The notes under the pieces were generated by a model, which made no database searches, was not told where the DNA came from, and was given only the letters and a program-made list of their open reading frames with translations. Source: an uncultured Collinsella sp. (GTDB lineage Bacteria > Actinomycetota > Coriobacteriia > Coriobacteriales > Coriobacteriaceae). From it: DNA of 21,948 nucleotides. The stretch covers positions 1 to 21,948 of the forward strand of contig CABUNB010000044.1 in assembly GCA_902492755.1 (NCBI GenBank), written 5' to 3'. The translations under genes were made by a program, and so were the position numbers. Shown here piece by piece: positions 15,113 to 21,948 of this stretch (the first letter of the stretch is position 1; every line of letters starts with the position of its first letter).

Positions 15113-15625
15113 GTGGCCGAGCACGAGCACGCTAACGGCTGCGAGCACGCACATGATCACGGCGCGGGCGCCGAGGCGAGCTGCCGTTGCAGCGGCCCCA
15201 ACTCCGAGCTGGTCCGCTTTTCGGTCACCGCACCCGATGACCTGCTGCGCCGCTTTGACAAGCAGATTGCGCGCCGCGGCGATGTGGCCAACCGCTCCGA
15301 GGCCGTACGCGACCTGATTCGCGCCTCGATCGCCAAGGAGCAGATGCGCACGCCCGACGAGCAGGTCATCGGGTCGCTCACCATGATCTACGACCACCAC
15401 ACCGGCGACCTGACACGCCGCCTGGACGAGGTGCAGCACGACTACACCGACGAGATCGTATCGACTATGCACGTGCATCTGGATCACCACAACTGTTTGG
15501 AGATTCTGGCACTTAAGGGCCGCGGCGAGCGCGTCTACGAGCTGGCCGACCGTCTGCTGGGCCTGCGTGGCGTTAAGCATGGCGAGCTTACCTGCGCCGC
15601 CACCGAGCAGAGTCTGGGGCTGTAA
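15113..15625 (+). CDS. nikR: NikR, nickel-responsive regulator with His/Cys-rich N-terminal tail
   Basis: The product has 170 residues, against about 135 usually, starting at a GTG coupled to the small gene upstream. Residues 1-28 form an extra tail with five histidines and three cysteines (HEHANGCEHAHDH, CRC). The ribbon-helix-helix domain starts at about 33 (ELVRFSVTAPDDLLRRFDKQI, NRSEAVRDLIR). The ACT-like nickel domain holds all four square-planar ligands at exact family spacing: H109, H120, H122 and C128 (QHDYTDEIVSTMHVHLDHHNC). NikR binds DNA as a nickel-loaded tetramer and usually represses nickel uptake. Here it precedes hypF and the other hydrogenase maturation genes, separated by a 71-nt hairpin. 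Confidence 0.94.
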   Translation: MAEHEHANGCEHAHDHGAGAEASCRCSGPNSELVRFSVTAPDDLLRRFDKQIARRGDVANRSEAVRDLIRASIAKEQMRTPDEQVIGSLTMIYDHHTGDLTRRLDEVQHDYTDEIVSTMHVHLDHHNCLEILALKGRGERVYELADRLLGLRGVKHGELTCAATEQSLGL

Positions 15626-15648
15626 GGGAATTTCCCGCAGCGCACCTG

Positions 15649-15719
15649 CCAAAAAGGGACAGGTTTGTTTTGGCAGGTTTAGATGTTTTACCTACCAAAA
15701 TAAACCTGTCCCTTTTTGG
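15649..15719. repeat. Long inverted repeat between nikR and hypF (GGGAC/GTCCC type)
   Basis: Perfect 18-bp arms (15649-15666 and 15702-15719) continue inward through a G-T pair, a 6-bp stem (TTTTGG with CCAAAA), one mismatch and a 4-bp stem (AGGT with ACCT), closing on an 11-nt loop. The arms carry AAAAAGGGACAGGTTT. It fills most of the 118-bp gap and is probably a REP or MITE-like repeat. With T-runs inside the arm it could also act as a two-way terminator or processing signal. Confidence 0.8.
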
Positions 15720-15743
15720 TCGGTTTTGACGAGGGAGGGCCGC

Positions 15744-18203
15744 ATGCGGCATGTGCATATCCATGTAACGGGCATTGTGCAGGGCGTTGGCATGCGGCCG
15801 TTTGTGTATCGCGAGGCCATGACGCACGACATTTGCGGCTGGGTGCTCAACGCGGGCGACGGCGTGCATGTCGAGGCGCATGCTTGCGCCGAGGCACTTG
15901 AGGACTTTGTTGCAGCGCTTTCGGAGCACGCGCCTGCGGCGGCTCGTGTGGAGCATGTCGAGGTTGCCGAGCTGGCGGCTGGCGCTTGGGATGCCGCTGA
16001 CGAGCAGGACTTTCGCATTGTGGCGTCGCAGGACCAGACCGCGCACACGACGCTCATCTCGCCCGATATCGCCACCTGCGATGACTGTCTGCGCGAGCTG
16101 TTCGACCCCGCCGACCGACGCTTTCACTACCCCTTTATCAACTGCACCAACTGCGGACCGCGCTTTACCATCATCCGCTCGCTACCTTATGACCGAACGG
16201 CCACCTCGATGGACCGCTTTCCCATGTGCCCCACCTGCGCCGCGGAGTATGCCGACCCGCTCGATCGGCGCTTCCATGCGCAGCCCGATGCCTGCTTTGA
16301 TTGCGGGCCGCATATTACGTGGCGTGAGGTTAACCGCGACGGAAAACCGGCGGTCGCTGGCGCAACGCCGGTCATCGGCTCCACGCGCGAAACCAGCGAC
16401 GCCATTATTGAGCGTTGCGCCGAACTGCTTGGCTGCGGCGGCATCGTCGCCATCAAGGGGCTGGGCGGATTTCACCTGGCGTGCAACGCCGCCAACGAGC
16501 AGGCGGTGACCAAGCTGCGCCGTCGCAAGCGGCGCAGCAACAAGCCACTCGCCGTCATGGTGCGCAGCCTGGGCGACGCCGAGCGCCTGTGCCATATCGA
16601 CGATGCCGAGCGCAACCTGCTGACCGGCAGCGTCCGCCCCATTGTGCTGCTGCGCCGACGCGCCGCTGGCAGCGACACCCACGGCTCCCCCGACGTCCTC
16701 GAGCTCGCGCCATCTGTCGCGCACGACCTGCCCGAGCTCGGCGTCATGCTCCCCTACACCCCGCTCCAGCATTTGCTGCTCGCCGCAGCCGCAGCCCGTG
16801 ACATGCACGCACTCGTTATGACCAGCGGGAACTTGAGCGAAGAACCTATCGAAACCGACGACAATCTTGCATGGGAGCACCTTGTTGCCGCCGGCATCGC
16901 CGACGCACTGCTCGGCAACGACCGCGCGATCCTCTCGCGTTACGACGACTCCGTGGTGCGCGCGGTCGACGGCGCCACTATGCCCGTGCGCCGCGCCCGT
17001 GGCTATGCGCCGCAACCGCTACCGCTACCGACGATCGATGCCGCCGCGCCCTGCGTGCTCGCCTGCGGGCCGCAGCAAAAGGCAACGATCGCACTCACGC
17101 GCGATGATCCGGACTGCCCGGCGTCCTGTTTTGTGTCGCAGCATATCGGCGATGTCGAAAACGGCGCGACCTTCGACGCCTGGAACGCCGCGCGCACGCG
17201 CTTGGAAGACCTCTTTGATCTGGCGCACGCCGCTCTGGCCTGCGATTTGCACCCCGGATATCTGTCGAGCCAGTGGGCACGCGAGCAGGCACGGGAACAG
17301 GACCTGCCACTTGTCGAAGTCCAGCACCATCATGCGCACATTGCGAGCGTAATGGCCGAAGCTATCGCCGCAGGCCAGCTTGCGCCCGACGTGCACGTCC
17401 TCGGCATCGCCTTCGATGGAACGGGTGCCGGCACCGACGGCACCATATGGGGCGGCGAGTTTCTTATCGCCGGCCTCGCCGATTTTGAGCGCGCCGCGCA
17501 CCTGCGCACCTGGCCGCTGCCCGGTGGCGCCGCATCCGTGCGCGATGCTCGGCGCAATGCGTTCTCCCTGCTCAGCGAGCTCGGTTTGATCGAGCACCCG
17601 GGTGCCGCGGGACTTTTGAGTCGTCTCGACGAGCAAACGCGCAGCGTGACGGCAACGATGATCGAGCGAAACATCAACAGCCCGCGCACGAGCAGCATGG
17701 GCCGCCTGTTTGACGCCGCAGCCGCGATGCTGGGCATCTGCGGCACTGCAACCTATGAGGGCGAGCCCGCCATCGAGCTCGAAGCCGCCGCTTGGCGTGC
17801 GCTCGGCGGAAAAAGCGCCTCTTCTACCGATAGCCTGGCTGGTGCATCAACACCTGCCGACGGCTCCCCGATTTTGGATTCCCAGCCACTTTTTGAGGCG
17901 CTTTTGAGTGGAATCGAGGCCGGTGCTCCGGCCGACAAGCTCGCGCTCGGCTTCCATATCGTCATTGCGCGTGCGTCGGCCCAAGTCGCAAGCGAAATCT
18001 GCGCTCGCGAAGGCATCGACACCGTCGCGCTCTCGGGCGGCGTATTCATGAACCGACTTTTGCTTCGTTTCCTCACGCGCGAGCTCAAAGACGCAGGGCT
18101 CACTGTCTTGGTTCCCCAGACCGTGCCCGTCAACGATGGCTGCATCGCCTACGGGCAGGCGGCCATCGCACGCGCTCGCCTTGCGCAGACCGCGCCGCGA
18201 TAG
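15744..18203 (+). CDS. hypF: HypF, carbamoyltransferase for [NiFe]-hydrogenase maturation
   Basis: The product has 819 residues, somewhat longer than the usual 750-770. The ATG at 15744 follows GAGGGAGG. HypF uses carbamoyl phosphate and ATP to make carbamoyl-adenylate and passes the carbamoyl group to the HypE C-terminal cysteine. Domains in order: acylphosphatase (1 to about 92, VTGIVQGVGMRPFVYR); two zinc fingers with C112, C115, C134, C137 and C162, C165, C184, C187; YrdC-like (about 215-400, GIVAIKGLGGFHLACNA and RRRKRRSNKPLAVM); Kae1-like (about 425-815, HHHAHIASVMAE, GIAFDGTGAGTDGTIWGGEF, LSGGVFMNRLL, VPVNDGCIAYGQAA). A Ser/Ala-rich insertion near residue 700 accounts for part of the extra length. 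The gene is 131 bp upstream of hypC. Confidence 0.97.
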   Translation: MRHVHIHVTGIVQGVGMRPFVYREAMTHDICGWVLNAGDGVHVEAHACAEALEDFVAALSEHAPAAARVEHVEVAELAAGAWDAADEQDFRIVASQDQTAHTTLISPDIATCDDCLRELFDPADRRFHYPFINCTNCGPRFTIIRSLPYDRTATSMDRFPMCPTCAAEYADPLDRRFHAQPDACFDCGPHITWREVNRDGKPAVAGATPVIGSTRETSDAIIERCAELLGCGGIVAIKGLGGFHLACNAANEQAVTKLRRRKRRSNKPLAVMVRSLGDAERLCHIDDAERNLLTGSVRPIVLLRRRAAGSDTHGSPDVLELAPSVAHDLPELGVMLPYTPLQHLLLAAAAARDMHALVMTSGNLSEEPIETDDNLAWEHLVAAGIADALLGNDRAILSRYDDSVVRAVDGATMPVRRARGYAPQPLPLPTIDAAAPCVLACGPQQKATIALTRDDPDCPASCFVSQHIGDVENGATFDAWNAARTRLEDLFDLAHAALACDLHPGYLSSQWAREQAREQDLPLVEVQHHHAHIASVMAEAIAAGQLAPDVHVLGIAFDGTGAGTDGTIWGGEFLIAGLADFERAAHLRTWPLPGGAASVRDARRNAFSLLSELGLIEHPGAAGLLSRLDEQTRSVTATMIERNINSPRTSSMGRLFDAAAAMLGICGTATYEGEPAIELEAAAWRALGGKSASSTDSLAGASTPADGSPILDSQPLFEALLSGIEAGAPADKLALGFHIVIARASAQVASEICAREGIDTVALSGGVFMNRLLLRFLTRELKDAGLTVLVPQTVPVNDGCIAYGQAAIARARLAQTAPR

Positions 18204-18274
18204 GCAGTTCGGCCAGCCCGTGCGCCGCCGTCTCACAGGTGTAACGCGTTTGCCCGCAACCCCCGCGAGCGCTA

Positions 18275-18288
18275 CCATCAATTGATGG
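18275..18288. promoter_or_regulatory. 14-bp perfect palindrome upstream of hypC
   Basis: CCATCAATTGATGG is fully self-complementary, AT-rich in a GC-rich gap, and 47 bp before the hypC start. It could be an operator for hypCDE, for instance for NikR or a redox regulator. It does not match the E. coli NikR half-sites (GTATGA/TCATAC), so the binder is unknown. Confidence 0.4.
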
Positions 18289-18334
18289 ATTATTAAGCGC
18301 CTATCCAGCGCAAAGCGTATAAAAGGGGAACAAA

Positions 18335-18595
18335 ATGTGCCTTGCCGTTCCCGGTAAAGTAGTCAAACGCGACGACGACCTCAAAGCAACCGTCGACATG
18401 ATGGGCATCGAGCGTCCCGTGTCGCTGCGACTCGTGCCGACGGCGCAGGTGGGCGACTATGTTCTCGTGCATGCCGGCTTTGGCATCCAGATCGTCGACG
18501 AGCAGGAAGCGCAAGAGACGCTCGAACTCGTCAACGCCATGACCGAGCTGGTCGAAGAAGACCAGCTCGCCACCAACCCGGCCGAGGCATACTAG
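18335..18595 (+). CDS. hypC: HypC, hydrogenase maturation chaperone
   Basis: The product has 86 residues. It begins with the diagnostic MCLAVPGKV, where Cys2 is the essential residue that carries the iron. An OB-like barrel follows with the family segment VGDYVLVHAGFGIQIVDEQEA. HypC pairs with HypD to assemble Fe(CN)2CO and then delivers it to the hydrogenase large-subunit precursor. AGGGGAA precedes the ATG. The stop overlaps the hypD GTG by one base (TAGTG), so the two are coupled in the stoichiometric pair they form as proteins. Confidence 0.97.
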   Translation: MCLAVPGKVVKRDDDLKATVDMMGIERPVSLRLVPTAQVGDYVLVHAGFGIQIVDEQEAQETLELVNAMTELVEEDQLATNPAEAY

Positions 18596-19707
18596 TGGCG
18601 GTCGAGCAGCCGGCGCGCTCCGGTATCGACTTTTCGGCATTCCGCAATCCCAAGCTTGCCCGCGAACTCATCGAGCGCATTTATGGGCTTGTCGGCGACC
18701 GCCGCATCAACCTTATGGAAGTCTGCGGCACGCATACGGTGAGCATCGGTCGCTACGGCTTTCGCTCCATCATGCCGGCCGGGCTCAAGCTGCTGAGCGG
18801 TCCGGGGTGCCCCGTCTGCGTCACCGCCAACCGCGACATCGATCACGCGATTGCGCTCGCCAACATGGACGGCGCCATCATCACAACCTTCGGCGACATG
18901 ATGCGCGTGCCCGGGTCGTCCACCTCGCTTGCCGCGCAAAAAGCGGCGGGACACGACATCCGCATCGTCTACTCCCCGCTCGACGCGCTCGACATTGCCG
19001 AGCAAAACCCCGATCATCCGGTCATTTTTATTGGCGTGGGTTTTGAGACCACGACGCCCACCATCGCCGCCGCCATCTTGGAGGCAGAGGCGCGCGGGCT
19101 TTTGAACTTCTCGGTCTATTGCGCCCACAAGACCACGCCACCAGCGCTGCGTGCGATTGCCAACGACCCCGAGACGACCATCGACGGCTTTATCCTGCCG
19201 GGCCATGTCGCCACCATCACAGGCCTGGCGCCCTTTGACTTTTTGGTCGACGAGTTTAAGACCCCGGGCGTAGTTACCGGATTTGAGCCGGTCGATATTC
19301 TGCAGGGCATCTGCATGCTGGTGCAGATGGTTGTTGAGGGACGACCCGCGATCGACAACGCGTACCGTCGCGGCGTCAATGCGGAAGGCAATCCCGTGGC
19401 GCGCCAGCTGGTCGAGCAGGTATTTGAGCCGTGCGATACCACGTGGCGCGGGCTGGGACCGATTGCCGCCTCGGGCCTTTCCATCCGTCCCGAGTTCTCG
19501 CGTTTTGACGCCGGCGTCCGCTATGACGTGCCCGTTGAACCGACGGTCGAGCCGCGTGGATGCCGCTGCGGCGACGTGCTGCGCGGGGCCATTACGCCGA
19601 GCGATTGCCCGCTCTTTGGCCGCGCCTGCACACCCGAGCACCCCATCGGCCCGTGCATGGTGAGCTCGGAGGGCAGCTGCGCGGCGTATTTCCGATATCA
19701 GAGCTGA
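18595..19707 (+). CDS. hypD: HypD, Fe-S scaffold for Fe(CN)2CO assembly
   Basis: The product has 370 residues from a GTG overlapping the hypC stop. The three family motifs are clear: C44-GTH (MEVCGTHTVSIGRYG), LLSGPGCPVC (C72, C75) and the FIGVGFETTTPT segment. The C-terminal region GCRCGDVLRG, SDCPLFGRACTPEHPIGPCMVSSEGSC supplies the [4Fe-4S] cluster cysteines. The protein accepts cyanide ligands from HypE and holds the iron with HypC. The length is normal and no key residue is missing. hypE follows after 84 bp. Confidence 0.97.
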   Translation: MAVEQPARSGIDFSAFRNPKLARELIERIYGLVGDRRINLMEVCGTHTVSIGRYGFRSIMPAGLKLLSGPGCPVCVTANRDIDHAIALANMDGAIITTFGDMMRVPGSSTSLAAQKAAGHDIRIVYSPLDALDIAEQNPDHPVIFIGVGFETTTPTIAAAILEAEARGLLNFSVYCAHKTTPPALRAIANDPETTIDGFILPGHVATITGLAPFDFLVDEFKTPGVVTGFEPVDILQGICMLVQMVVEGRPAIDNAYRRGVNAEGNPVARQLVEQVFEPCDTTWRGLGPIAASGLSIRPEFSRFDAGVRYDVPVEPTVEPRGCRCGDVLRGAITPSDCPLFGRACTPEHPIGPCMVSSEGSCAAYFRYQS

Positions 19708-19791
19708 TGGGTTCCGCTGTTCTGGCGAACGGCAGGCCGGTCGATGCTGCGCCCCGCCCGCATCTTCCCTCCCACGATTGGAGTTTTCGAT

Positions 19792-20826
19792 ATGTCTCGT
19801 ACCGCCACCGATAGCACTGTTCTGCTGGGCCACGGCTCCGGCGGACAGATGATGAAGCGCATTATCGACGAGGTCTTTCTGGATGCCTTTGGGTCGCCCG
19901 AGCTGCTCGAAGGCAACGACGCCGGCGTCGCCGCCCTGCCCGGCAGCGGGCGCATCGCCATGTCGACCGACAGCTTTGTGGTGACGCCGCAGTTCTTCCC
20001 CGGTGGCAATATCGGCAGGCTCGCCGTGTGCGGAACCGTCAACGACGTCGCGACCTCGGGCGCCAACGTGCGCTACCTTTCGTGCGGCTTTATCCTCGAA
20101 GAAGGTTATCCCATGGACAAGCTGCGCCAGATTGTGCAGACCATGGCAGAGACGGCGCGCGAGGCGGGCGTCAAAATCATCACCGGCGACACCAAGGTGG
20201 TCGAACGCGGCGGGGCCGACGGCGTCTATATCAATACCGCCGGCGTGGGCGAGGTGCCTGCTGGCGTGGCGCTCTCCGGCGCAAGCTGCCAGCCCGGCGA
20301 CGTCATTCTGGTATCGGGTACATTGGGCGACCACGGTATCGCCATCATGAGCCAGCGCGAGGGCCTGGCGTTTTCGAGCACGATCGAAAGCGATGCCGCA
20401 CCGCTCAACCACTTGATTGCTGACGTGTTGGCGGCCGCTCCCGACACGCGTTGCTTCCGCGACCCCACGCGCGGCGGCCTGGCGTCTACGCTCAACGAGT
20501 TTGCTCAGGCCAGCGGCGTTGCCATGGAGATCGACGAGGACGCCGTGCCCGTGCGCCCCGATGTGCAGGCGGCATGTGAGATGCTCGGCTACGACGTGCT
20601 GCAGGTTGCCAACGAGGGCAAGATGGTCGCTGTGGTGCCGGCCGAGCAGGCCGATGCCGCGCTGTCGGCCATGCGCGCAGCGCGCTACGGCGAGAATGCC
20701 GCCATCATCGGTCGCGTGTTGCCGCTTGCCGAGGGTACCCGTCCCGCCGTGCGCGTGCGCACCGGCTGGGGCTCGACCCGCATCCTCGACATGCTCGTAG
20801 GAGAGCAGCTGCCGAGGATTTGCTAG
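19792..20826 (+). CDS. hypE: HypE, thiocarbamate dehydratase for cyanide ligand synthesis
   Basis: The product has 344 residues. The ATG at 19792 has GGAG eight bases upstream; a reading from 19744 is not family-like. It is an AIRS/PurM-fold ATPase: GHGSGGQMMKRII at the N-terminus, then GNDAGVAALPG, MSTDSFVVTPQFFPGGNIGRLAVCGTVNDVATSGA, ITGDTKVV, LGDHGIAIM, RDPTRGGLASTLNEFA and NEGKMVAVV. It ends in PRIC, with C344 as the last residue, which HypF carbamoylates and HypE dehydrates to thiocyanate. It is the last hyp gene in the block, and no hypA or hypB follows. Confidence 0.97.
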   Translation: MSRTATDSTVLLGHGSGGQMMKRIIDEVFLDAFGSPELLEGNDAGVAALPGSGRIAMSTDSFVVTPQFFPGGNIGRLAVCGTVNDVATSGANVRYLSCGFILEEGYPMDKLRQIVQTMAETAREAGVKIITGDTKVVERGGADGVYINTAGVGEVPAGVALSGASCQPGDVILVSGTLGDHGIAIMSQREGLAFSSTIESDAAPLNHLIADVLAAAPDTRCFRDPTRGGLASTLNEFAQASGVAMEIDEDAVPVRPDVQAACEMLGYDVLQVANEGKMVAVVPAEQADAALSAMRAARYGENAAIIGRVLPLAEGTRPAVRVRTGWGSTRILDMLVGEQLPRIC

Positions 20827-20878
20827 CGGACATCCTCGCAGTCGAAGCGGCGCAGCGCGAGATCATTAAAGATGTTCA

Positions 20879-20933
20879 GATTCCAAACGCGCCCGACACG
20901 CCAGCCCAGTATCATGGGGTGCGTTTTGGAATC
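20879..20933. repeat. Inverted repeat in the hypE-gph gap
   Basis: GATTCCAAACGC (20879-20890) pairs GCGTTTTGGAATC (20921-20933) with one bulged T around a 30-nt centre. It ends 17 bp before the gph start. There is no T-run after the stem, so it is more likely a regulatory dyad or a 5' leader structure than a terminator. Confidence 0.45.
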
Positions 20934-20950
20934 CAATGACGGGAGCTTTC

Positions 20951-21619
20951 ATGGCAGCAGCTTATTCCCATGTGATCTTTGATCTGGACGGCACCATCCT
21001 CAACACGCTCGAGGACCTGGCGGCAGCCGGCAACCATACCTGTGAGATGCACGGCTGGCCCACGTTTGCCGTGGACGAATACCGCTACAAGGTGGGAAAC
21101 GGCATGCTTAAGCTGGTCGAGCGCTTTATGCCTGCCGAGCATGCGGGCGACGGTCGTATGTTTGAGCGGACCCTTGCCGAGTTTAGGGCTTATTACGGCG
21201 AGCACAAAGAGGACCACACCGCTCCCTATGCCGGCACAATCGAGATGCTCGACCGCCTGCGCGCCGCGGGCGTGCAGCTTGCCGTGCTCACCAACAAGGA
21301 CCATGTATCGGCGGCTCCGCTTATCGAGAAGTACTTTGGCCCCGAGCGCTTTGCGCTGGTACAGGGCCGCGTGGACGCGTTTCCGCCCAAGCCCGAGGCG
21401 CCCGTCACGCTGCATGTGATGGAGGAGCTGGGCGCCGACCCGGCGACCACGCTCTACGTGGGCGATTCGAATGTCGATGTCCTGACCGGCCACAACGCCG
21501 ACCTTAAGAGCGCCGGCGTCACTTGGGGCTTCCGCGGCCGAGCAGAGCTGGAGGCCGCCGGCGCCGACTACGTGGTGGATAGCCAGGACGAACTCGCCGC
21601 GCTGATCTTGGGCGAGTAA
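20951..21619 (+). CDS. gph: HAD hydrolase, phosphoglycolate-phosphatase-like
   Basis: The product has 222 residues. The ATG at 20951 follows GGGAG. The four HAD motifs are present: I, FDLDGTILNT (D11 nucleophile, D13 acid/base); II, AVLTNKDH; III, the lysine in FPPKPEAP; IV, YVGDSNVDVLTG. A helical cap (about 18-85) makes it subfamily IA, as in Gph and pyrophosphatase PpaX. Gph removes 2-phosphoglycolate, a by-product of DNA repair, but substrate choice in this family cannot be read from sequence. It has its own 124-bp upstream region and is probably not part of the hyp operon. A 7-bp hairpin (21626-21632 with 21642-21648) lies after the stop without a clear T-run. Confidence 0.85.
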   Translation: MAAAYSHVIFDLDGTILNTLEDLAAAGNHTCEMHGWPTFAVDEYRYKVGNGMLKLVERFMPAEHAGDGRMFERTLAEFRAYYGEHKEDHTAPYAGTIEMLDRLRAAGVQLAVLTNKDHVSAAPLIEKYFGPERFALVQGRVDAFPPKPEAPVTLHVMEELGADPATTLYVGDSNVDVLTGHNADLKSAGVTWGFRGRAELEAAGADYVVDSQDELAALILGE

Positions 21620-21660
21620 CGAAGCCGCCGCGCTACGCAGCCGCGGCGATTGTGCCGTGC

Positions 21661-21832
21661 GGAAGGCGCATCCCGTTTTGATGTCTCAAACTGGGATGCG
21701 CTTTCCGGTTGAGCCCCATCGGGGAAACGGCATCCCGTTTCGAGGCAATATTCCGGGTCGCACTTTCCGCAACCCACCCCATCCGGAAACCGCGACCCGG
21801 AATTCGGCCAAAAACCGGGCCGCGGTTTCCCG
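21661..21832. repeat. Three-unit REP-like hairpin array B
   Basis: There are six alternating inverted arms in three hairpins: 21661-21674 with 21693-21706 (14 bp, one G-T), 21721-21737 with 21754-21770, and 21785-21800 with 21815-21830 (15 of 16 pairs). Loops are 14-18 nt and spacers are about 12-14 nt. The third loop, AATTCGGCCAAAAA, matches the third loop of array A, and both arrays run in the same direction. The 329 bp after gph hold this array and the repeat at 21876-21913, and no gene that I can support. Confidence 0.75.
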
Positions 21833-21875
21833 ACCACCCGATGCAACGCCAATGCACCAACCGCGCCCAAGGAGT

Positions 21876-21913
21876 GTCCCCAACTGCCGACAGAGACGAT
21901 ATGAGCAGGACAT
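21876..21913. repeat. GTCCCC-type intergenic repeat fragment (right edge of window)
   Basis: GTCCCCAACTGCC (21876-21888) and ATATGAGCAGGACAT (21899-21913) correspond to pieces at 61-73 and, as an exact reverse complement, 36-50. The relative orientation of the two pieces differs between the copies. It is truncated by the window edge. Confidence 0.45.
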
Positions 21914-21948
21914 AAAAAACATTGAGAGCCCCTGCTGCATGAAAGACC

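Overview
The window is GC-rich and almost fully coding. It looks like a chromosomal segment of a Coriobacteriia actinobacterium, most likely Collinsella or a close relative. This is an inference from the actinobacterial dnaK-grpE-dnaJ-hspR gene order, the codon use and the intergenic repeat style; no marker gene or database search supports it directly.

Layout. (1) 259-4559, minus strand: the chaperone operon dnaK-grpE-dnaJ-hspR, with a zinc-finger-less DnaJ and the HspR repressor last. (2) 4560-5217: a gene-free stretch with dyads and a three-unit array of REP-like hairpins. (3) 5218-5403, plus: a 2[4Fe-4S] ferredoxin with its own promoter and a strong terminator. (4) 5642-9509, minus: the de novo NAD operon nadA-nadB-nadC-niaR, whose promoter is overlapped by a perfect 19-bp-arm inverted repeat that is probably the NiaR operator. 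(5) 9803-11802, plus: a LytTR response regulator and an AgrC-like sensor kinase, translationally coupled. (6) 11877-12446, minus: a degenerate uracil-DNA-glycosylase-like protein. (7) About 12486-14190, minus: an IS200/IS605 element with tnpA and tnpB. (8) 14322-14642, plus: thioredoxin. (9) 14863-20826, plus: a nickel/hydrogenase-maturation block made of a small His/Met-rich protein, NikR with a His/Cys-rich N-terminal tail, then hypF, hypC, hypD and hypE. (10) 20951-21619, plus: a phosphoglycolate-phosphatase-like HAD enzyme, followed by a second three-unit hairpin array.

How the genes work together. NadA, NadB and NadC convert aspartate and dihydroxyacetone phosphate to nicotinate mononucleotide, and NiaR probably shuts the operon off when niacin is available. 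NikR and the small protein upstream of it would sense or buffer nickel for a [NiFe] hydrogenase whose Fe(CN)2CO ligands are made by HypCDEF. hypA, hypB and the hydrogenase subunits are not in the window.

The least explained content is intergenic. There are two copies of a roughly 115-nt structured element whose outer stem differs by five compensatory base-pair changes while its flanking sequence islands are conserved. There are two arrays of three hairpins each with the same architecture. There are also several GGGAC/GTCCC hairpins. I did not recognise the first two as named families.
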